Assembly: GCA_002503285.1 (NCBI GenBank)
Contig: DARI01000002.1
Coordinates: forward strand, 62,001 to 126,000
Direction of reading: 5' to 3'
Length of the DNA stretch: 64,000 nt
Source: Euryarchaeota archaeon UBA557
Lineage (GTDB): Archaea; Thermoplasmatota; Poseidoniia; Poseidoniales; Thalassarchaeaceae
Shown piece after piece: positions 59,889-64,000 of this stretch. The position numbers and the translations under genes are program-made. The number at the start of each line of letters is the position of its first letter. Position 1 is the first letter of the stretch. Below the pieces are notes generated by a model. That model was not told where the DNA came from. It ran no database searches and saw only the letters and a program-made list of their open reading frames with translations.

Positions 59889-60347
59889 ATGAGTGAAGGT
59901 TTGGATGGCATCATCGACATTAGTTCGAAACCCAAGGTAAAAAGGTCTGCAATTGCAACAGGATTAATCAAATTGAATAAAGAATCATTAGATTTGATTG
60001 AATTTGGAAGAACTAGTAAAGGAGATGTCCGTGAAGCGTCCACAGTTGCAGTAATTCAAGCTGTGAAAGATACTCCTCGGATGATTCCTCATTGCCACAC
60101 AATACCCATAGAAGGCTGTAATGTGAAATGGGATACTGAAGAAGGTCATCTAAGATGCACAGTTTTAGTCATATCTCATTGGAACACTGGAGTTGAAATG
60201 GAGGCCTTGTGTGGTGTTACTGCAGGATTATTATGCGCATGGGATATGCTAAAATCTAATGAAAAAAATATAGATGGCCAGTACCCAGATACAAAAATTG
60301 TTGATATTAAAATTTTAGAAAAGAATAAAGAGCAACCGCACAATTGA
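59889..60347 (+). CDS. moaC: Cyclic pyranopterin monophosphate synthase accessory protein MoaC
   Basis: About 152 residues from the ATG at 59889; the longer frame adds 16 residues of non-homologous sequence. The signature MIPHCHTIPIEGCNVKW and GVEMEALCGVTAGLLCAWDMLK are both diagnostic, with the catalytic Lys in the adjacent helix and DISSKPKVKRSAIATG at the start. MoaC completes cPMP formation after MoaA in molybdenum cofactor synthesis. It lies in line with moaE and glpX. Confidence 0.95.
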   Translation: MSEGLDGIIDISSKPKVKRSAIATGLIKLNKESLDLIEFGRTSKGDVREASTVAVIQAVKDTPRMIPHCHTIPIEGCNVKWDTEEGHLRCTVLVISHWNTGVEMEALCGVTAGLLCAWDMLKSNEKNIDGQYPDTKIVDIKILEKNKEQPHN

Positions 60348-60371
60348 ATTCCTAGTCGCTGTGCGGAGAGC

Positions 60372-61319
60372 ATGTTAACAAGGGACTTGGAGAAGTATTT
60401 TCTGGATGCAACAGAATCTGCGGCAATAGCTGCTGCGGCATGGATTGGACGTAACGACGGTAAAGCAGCCGATGGAGCAGCAGTTGAAGCAATGAGAAAA
60501 GTATTCGACACCGTCCCTTTTGATGGAAGAGTGGCGATTGGAGAAGGTGAAAGAGATGATGCCCCCATGTTATGGATTGGGGAGCCATTGGGATCTATGC
60601 AAGGAGTTCCTGAAGCAATTTCCATAGATATAGCCGTAGATCCATTAGAATGTACTAATCATGTAGCTTATAACTTACCCAATGCAATGGCAGTTCTTGC
60701 AGCTGCGCCAAGAGGAGAGTTATTGCATGCACCAGATTGCTACATGGACAAAATAGCCGGATCTTCGGAACTGATAGGAGAAATTAGTTTAGGCGCTGGC
60801 ACCTCATATAATATTGAAGCCGCATGTTCAGTATTGGGCAAAAATTCAAGCGAGTTGAAAGTAGTAGTTATGGACAGACCAAGGCATATTGAATTGATAA
60901 AAGAACTGAAAGAATATAATGTTGATATCAAATTAATTGGAGATGGAGATGTTTCCGCAGCCCTAGATGCTGCTGACCCTAATTCAGAGATTGATATGTT
61001 GATGGGCATAGGTGCAGCACCTGAAGGCGTGATTACTGCGACTGCATTAAGAGGATTGAATGCATCATTTGAAGGCAGATTAGTATTTAAAAATGAAGGC
61101 CATAGAGAAAGAGCAGAGAAAATGATAGATGGAGATATAGAAAAAATTTGGGATCGGGACGAATTATGTTCATCCAATGATGCGATATTCATTGGAACTG
61201 GAGTTTGCGATGGCAGAACTAATGGAGTTAAGAAGGGCAAAAATGGAAAATATATAGTCCAATCTGAGATTATAGATGTCCATAATAATGAACATAAAAT
61301 ATTGACTTCTGAAAGATGA
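60372..61319 (+). CDS. glpX: Fructose-1,6-bisphosphatase class II (GlpX type)
   Basis: 315 residues. GRNDGKAADGAAVEAMR, VAIGEGERDDAPMLWIGE and DIAVDPLECTNHVA carry the metal-binding Glu and Asp residues of GlpX; the last usually reads DPLEGT, here DPLECT. The GDGDVSAALDAADPNSEIDMLMGIGAAPEGV stretch is also conserved. It hydrolyses fructose 1,6-bisphosphate in gluconeogenesis. GlpX is common in bacteria; archaea more often use the bifunctional FBP aldolase/phosphatase. It is paired with the aldolase gene just downstream, 62 nt apart. Confidence 0.94.
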   Translation: MLTRDLEKYFLDATESAAIAAAAWIGRNDGKAADGAAVEAMRKVFDTVPFDGRVAIGEGERDDAPMLWIGEPLGSMQGVPEAISIDIAVDPLECTNHVAYNLPNAMAVLAAAPRGELLHAPDCYMDKIAGSSELIGEISLGAGTSYNIEAACSVLGKNSSELKVVVMDRPRHIELIKELKEYNVDIKLIGDGDVSAALDAADPNSEIDMLMGIGAAPEGVITATALRGLNASFEGRLVFKNEGHRERAEKMIDGDIEKIWDRDELCSSNDAIFIGTGVCDGRTNGVKKGKNGKYIVQSEIIDVHNNEHKILTSER

Positions 61320-61381
61320 AAACATCAATCTAGAACGATGGATTCATTTCCTAAGTCCATTTCCGGCGAGATAGGGGTAGT

Positions 61382-62389
61382 ATGGATATTAAAAGTTTAG
61401 AGAAGATTGCGAATAATTTAGTTGCTGAAGGTAAAGGAATTTTAGCCGCTGATGAAAGTAACGGAACCATGTCAAACCGATTAGAGGCCGTAGGAATAAA
61501 AGCATCTGAAATTAGTAGAAGAGAATATAGGGTAAATCTTTTTTCATCTCCAGGTTATGAGAATTCAATTAGCGGCATCATACTTTATGATGAAACTATT
61601 ACGCAATTAATGGATAACGGCGAAACAATACCAGAAGCAATGATGCAAAGAGGAGTTTATCCCGGAATTAAGGTCGATACAGGAGCGAAAGAATTAGCCA
61701 ATCATAAAGGAGAAAAAATCACTGAAGGATTAGATAATTTAAGGGAAAGATGTATTAATTATTATAAATTAGGTGCTAGATTCGCAAAATGGAGGGCAGT
61801 CATAAGAATTTCAGATAATATTCCTAGTGAGGCATGTATCAAAGTCAATGCGCATGCATTAGCTAGATATGCTGCAATATGTCAAGAGCAGGGGTTGGTG
61901 CCAATTATAGAGCCAGAAGTTTTGATGGATGGCAATCATTCATCCAAAATATGCTTTGATATTACCTCAAAGGTATTAGCAATGACATTTTTAGAATGTT
62001 CAATACAAGGAGTTCACCTTCAAGGAGCAATATTAAAACCAAATATGATTTTACCTGGAATTAGTAGTTCAGAAAAAATAACAAGAGAAGAAGTTGCAAA
62101 CTTAACAGTGAAGTGCCTAATTGAGAATGTTCCGGAAGAGATTGCAGGAATTGCTTTTCTTTCAGGTGGACAATCTGATGAAGATGCAACAGCGCATCTC
62201 AATATAATGAATAAAATGAATGATGAATATCCTTGGGAATTATCATATTCTTACGGCAGAGCATTACAGGCTGCTGCATTAAAGGAATGGGCAGAAGGGA
62301 CTCCCTTATCTAGTCAAGAGGCTTTTCTCAAGAGGGCTTTTATGAATCATAAAGCTAGAACTGGCGAATGGAATCCGGAACTAGAATAA
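61382..62389 (+). CDS. fba: Fructose-bisphosphate aldolase, classical class I (animal/plant/bacterial) type
   Basis: 335 residues, close to the classical class I length. GILAADESNGTMSNRLEAVGI is the signature start, and KVDTGAK, ARFAKWRAVI (Lys and Arg of the active site), IEPEVLMDG and the Schiff-base Lys in GAILKPNMILPG are all present. The SGGQSDEDATAHLN phosphate loop is intact. It cleaves or forms FBP via a lysine imine. This is not the archaeal DhnA-type class I enzyme, so the gene was probably acquired. With glpX and tpiA it completes the triose-to-fructose-6-phosphate part of gluconeogenesis. Confidence 0.95.
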   Translation: MDIKSLEKIANNLVAEGKGILAADESNGTMSNRLEAVGIKASEISRREYRVNLFSSPGYENSISGIILYDETITQLMDNGETIPEAMMQRGVYPGIKVDTGAKELANHKGEKITEGLDNLRERCINYYKLGARFAKWRAVIRISDNIPSEACIKVNAHALARYAAICQEQGLVPIIEPEVLMDGNHSSKICFDITSKVLAMTFLECSIQGVHLQGAILKPNMILPGISSSEKITREEVANLTVKCLIENVPEEIAGIAFLSGGQSDEDATAHLNIMNKMNDEYPWELSYSYGRALQAAALKEWAEGTPLSSQEAFLKRAFMNHKARTGEWNPELE

Positions 62390-62391
62390 TC

Positions 62392-62652
62392 TCATATATT
62401 ATTTTCAGATTCCAAAGTACCAGGCCTTAATTGCCAGACACATATCTCGTATCTACCAGACAATGCTCCACCTCTTTTAGTAGTTGCAATTTTAAGAATA
62501 TCTTTATCCTTGGATAAAACATTTCCAAGTTGTTGGGGAGTAGTTCCATGCCTCATAGTAGAATTAACGTGTTCTAAAATTTCAGTAGTATTTGCTTCCC
62601 CTCTTAAATCTAAAAATTTTTTTATTTTTTGTCTTAATCTTGTTGTTCTCAT
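62392..62652 (-). CDS. Small winged-helix-like protein (downstream paralogue)
   Basis: About 86 residues from the ATG at 62652 (an ATG at 62667 adds five). The sequence begins MRTTRLRQKIKKFLDL and continues with NTTEILEHVNSTMRHGTTPQQLGNVLSKD, a helix-turn-helix-like pattern, ending with a possible wing (GGALSGRYEICVWQ). It is basic at the N terminus. Only 2 nt separate its stop from that of the convergent aldolase gene. It lies just downstream of a similar small gene, from which it may derive. No named family; a DNA-binding regulator is likely. Confidence 0.62.
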   Translation of the reverse strand: MRTTRLRQKIKKFLDLRGEANTTEILEHVNSTMRHGTTPQQLGNVLSKDKDILKIATTKRGGALSGRYEICVWQLRPGTLESENNI

Positions 62653-62672
62653 ATCCTTAAACTCCATTCAAA

Positions 62673-62933
62673 CTAATTAATTTCTGACTTCCGTCCGTGA
62701 TGGTCAGTCCAATCCATCGTGGCCCACTCTGACAGCGAGTACGATGGATCTATGACGCCGCTGTTGCGTACTTCGCCAATACGGACAATAAATTCATCGG
62801 CTTCGAGAAATTTTGCTAAATCCAAATTCAGAGAAATATTCATTTGAGATAACCAAGATGAAATTTCTACAGTATTCCTTGGCTTATTATTTAAGAAATT
62901 TCTAATACTCTTACGTACAATTTCTATTTCCAC
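62673..62933 (-). CDS. Small winged-helix-like protein (upstream paralogue)
   Basis: 86 residues. The architecture resembles the next gene: a basic first helix (VRKSIRNFLNNKPRNTVEISSWLSQMNISL), a middle helix (DLAKFLEADEFIVRIGEV) and a C-terminal stretch ending in ATMDWTDHHGRKSEIN. Spacing to the next gene is 5 to 20 nt depending on its start, so the two are co-transcribed. Both share the R-x-IR/IK-x-FL start, then a Thr-Glu-Ile turn. DNA-binding is inferred from the pattern. Divergent from the 63191 regulator gene across a 257-nt spacer with a long inverted repeat. Confidence 0.6.
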   Translation of the reverse strand: MEIEIVRKSIRNFLNNKPRNTVEISSWLSQMNISLNLDLAKFLEADEFIVRIGEVRNSGVIDPSYSLSEWATMDWTDHHGRKSEIN

Positions 62934-63021
62934 AATGACTGCCTACCTTAGTGATATAGTCCGCCTAAACTTATCATGTTACTCAGGAGAGCGGGGGGTA
63001 ATATAATGCTTCTGTATATTA

Positions 63022-63144
63022 TTACTATTGGTAGTTACATTATGTTGTGAAAAATGTAGTATATTTAAGATGTTTAAACTTCATAATTAAATAGCCGTAA
63101 GATTTCCATGAGAAACACTTAACTTAATGTAACTATAATAGTAA
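63022..63144. repeat. Inverted repeat flanking the promoter region of the 63191 gene
   Basis: Two arms: 63022-63042 (TTACTATTGGTAGTTACATTA) and 63125-63144, whose reverse complement is TTACTATTATAGTTACATTA. Nineteen of 20-21 positions pair, the only disruption being GG versus A. The arms are 82 nt apart. The inner 80 nt hold no gene. The downstream arm ends just before a TTTTATAC TATA-like element at 63146-63153, about 40 nt upstream of the GTG at 63191. The layout fits paired operator sites for a winged-helix regulator acting on one or both divergent genes. Confidence 0.6.
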
Positions 63145-63190
63145 ATTTTATACACATAATTGATTTAGATTTATTCAGAGGAGTAATTTA

Positions 63191-64000
63191 GTGTCAAATC
63201 ATTTCGGTAACATCTCAACAGGAGATGAAATAATTACACCAAAAAGTATCAGAAGTAAGCATCGTTTAAGATTGATGATTAGGCTTTCTGAAAAAGAAGA
63301 AACAGTTAGTAAATTGGCAGATTTAGTAGATTTAAGGGTACCTCATGCTTCCGCCGAAATAAGAAAAATGCGAGATGAAGGGCTTGTTTCCAGTGACTTG
63401 ATTACTGGCACAAGAGGTGCTAAGATTAGTTTAACTCCATCAGGTTGGAATTCACTATATTCTGATGAATGGGATAGGGCATTGATAGCCTTACCATTAC
63501 CTAAAGATAGTAAAAAATATAGCATAATTTATAGAGAAGGAACTGACATTCTTTTTACATTTCTAAGTCGGCCGAAAACTCCTATGATTATGATCCCAGA
63601 TAGATTACCTGATTCCAGTGGAAACGAGGGGGCGCTATGGCACTGGGCTACACTAAATGAAGGTAGTTTACGTTGGTTTAATTTGGATACTATGCAAATA
63701 AGTAATGTAGAACCTAAAAATCTAAATCCTGAGAGCATTGATTCCTACATTGAGAAGCCACAGATAATAGGAATAATCAGAGGAAAAATATTGAATGATA
63801 AAGTGACAATAGCATCGTCCATGGGAAAATGGTTTAATCATCCTAAGGAAAAGCCAAGATCACCCCTTACAGAGAGTTCCTATCATCGGGGCATTTGGAC
63901 ACTTGGAGAATGTCACAGCATGATTCCAAGAATCAGGCCAAAGGAGCCAATTGTTGGAATTTTAACAGACAGTCTGTATAAGTCGATGTTACTAAGAACA
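63191..64000 (+). CDS. Winged-helix DNA-binding protein, partial (runs off the window)
   Basis: Starts at a GTG at 63191 preceded by AGAGGAG and remains open for 270 codons to the window edge. Residues 20-85 form a MarR/ArsR-type winged helix: HRLRLMIRLSEKEETVSKLADLVDLRVPHASAEIRKMRDEGLVSSD, with a wing at GTRGAKISLTPSG. The rest is a larger Trp-rich domain (YREGTDILFTFLSRPKTPMIMIPD..., GALWHWATLNEGSLRWFNLD) I do not recognise, perhaps ligand-binding. The long inverted repeat just upstream may be its own operator. The C terminus is missing. Confidence 0.7.
   Translation, partial: MSNHFGNISTGDEIITPKSIRSKHRLRLMIRLSEKEETVSKLADLVDLRVPHASAEIRKMRDEGLVSSDLITGTRGAKISLTPSGWNSLYSDEWDRALIALPLPKDSKKYSIIYREGTDILFTFLSRPKTPMIMIPDRLPDSSGNEGALWHWATLNEGSLRWFNLDTMQISNVEPKNLNPESIDSYIEKPQIIGIIRGKILNDKVTIASSMGKWFNHPKEKPRSPLTESSYHRGIWTLGECHSMIPRIRPKEPIVGILTDSLYKSMLLRT

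Noticed and set aside
60176..60625. 149-residue frame spanning the moaC-glpX junction on the reverse strand
   Set aside because: Overlaps both conserved genes and has low-complexity Ser/Ala/Pro composition.
60740..61240. 166-residue frame opposite glpX
   Set aside because: Shadow of a confident GlpX gene; no start signal or family pattern.
1..64000. CRISPR arrays, tRNA or rRNA genes, insertion sequences, integrated virus
   Set aside because: No regularly spaced repeats, cloverleaf-capable stretches in gaps, transposase, integrase or capsid-like genes were found on either strand; nearly all gaps are under 140 nt.

Overview
The window is AT-rich, very densely coded DNA from an archaeon. It is most likely a planktonic marine Thermoplasmata-related euryarchaeote of the Marine Group II/III (Poseidoniia) kind; this lineage call is inferred from gene content, not from a marker tree. 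Archaeal-type information and cofactor genes include an archaeal aspartyl-tRNA synthetase, TrmI, archaeosine TGT with PUA domain, a DRG GTPase, ABCE1, CTP-dependent riboflavin kinase, archaeal NMN adenylyltransferase and archaeal triosephosphate isomerase. Beside them sit many genes of bacterial or eukaryotic type: FabH-like KAS III, GlpX FBPase, classical class I aldolase, mitochondrial-type citrate synthase, GrpE, PPK2, SemiSWEET and a BoxB-like di-iron oxygenase. I found no rRNA, tRNA, CRISPR array, insertion sequence or prophage. Genes are packed with 4-14 nt overlaps, and no gene-free stretch exceeds about 260 nt.

Layout. 1-3.3 kb: the start of an acidic protein and a giant secreted thioredoxin/cadherin-like/TSP3 protein with a PGF-type C-terminal anchor. 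3.4-5.8 kb: trmI and aspS. 5.8-12.3 kb: a compact metabolic operon (formyltransferase-fold enzyme, atypical SDR, luciferase-like monooxygenase, asparaginase-II-like amidohydrolase, ALDH8-like dehydrogenase) followed by a KAS III. 12.3-23.5 kb: NAD synthesis, DRG, TatC, an MFS exporter, a glycerophosphodiesterase whose first catalytic strand lies at the C terminus, citrate synthase, an alpha-oxoamine synthase, a PqqB-like hydrolase, ribK and truA. 23.4-29.8 kb: TPR and PH-domain proteins divergent from an operon of membrane-anchored HerA-like ATPase, 64-aa protein, PP2C phosphatase and SPFH/coiled-coil protein. 29.8-35.6 kb: a double ABC-2 exporter operon ending in a CrtC/AttH-like protein.

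35.7-46.6 kb: archaeosine TGT without its zinc cysteines, a fused aconitase-X (probable phosphomevalonate dehydratase), a SPOUT methyltransferase, a PLC-like lipoprotein, PPK2, three consecutive coiled-coil proteins, TPI and a sugar nucleotidyltransferase. 46.6-54.2 kb: sucCD, two head-to-head-condensing prenyl synthases in tandem, ABCE1 with a decayed Fe-S domain and an apparent ATT start, grpE and a DUF1499 protein. 54.2-59.3 kb: SemiSWEET and a CoA-linked cluster (hydroxyacyl-CoA dehydrogenase, BoxB/PaaA-like oxygenase, enoyl-CoA hydratase, geranylgeranyl-reductase-like flavoprotein). 59.4-64 kb: moaE, moaC, glpX, aldolase, two small winged-helix-like proteins and a partial regulator behind a long inverted repeat.

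Together the genes indicate a heterotroph with a TCA cycle (gltA, sucCD), gluconeogenesis (TPI, aldolase, GlpX), CoA-thioester and possibly aromatic-ring catabolism, molybdopterin synthesis, isoprenoid and carotenoid or squalene-like chemistry, and a calcium-binding-repeat-rich cell surface. The best candidates for undescribed biology are the permuted GDPD, the ABCE1 lacking half its canonical cysteines, the HerA-PP2C-SPFH operon, the coiled-coil trio and the 5.8-11.2 kb catabolic operon.
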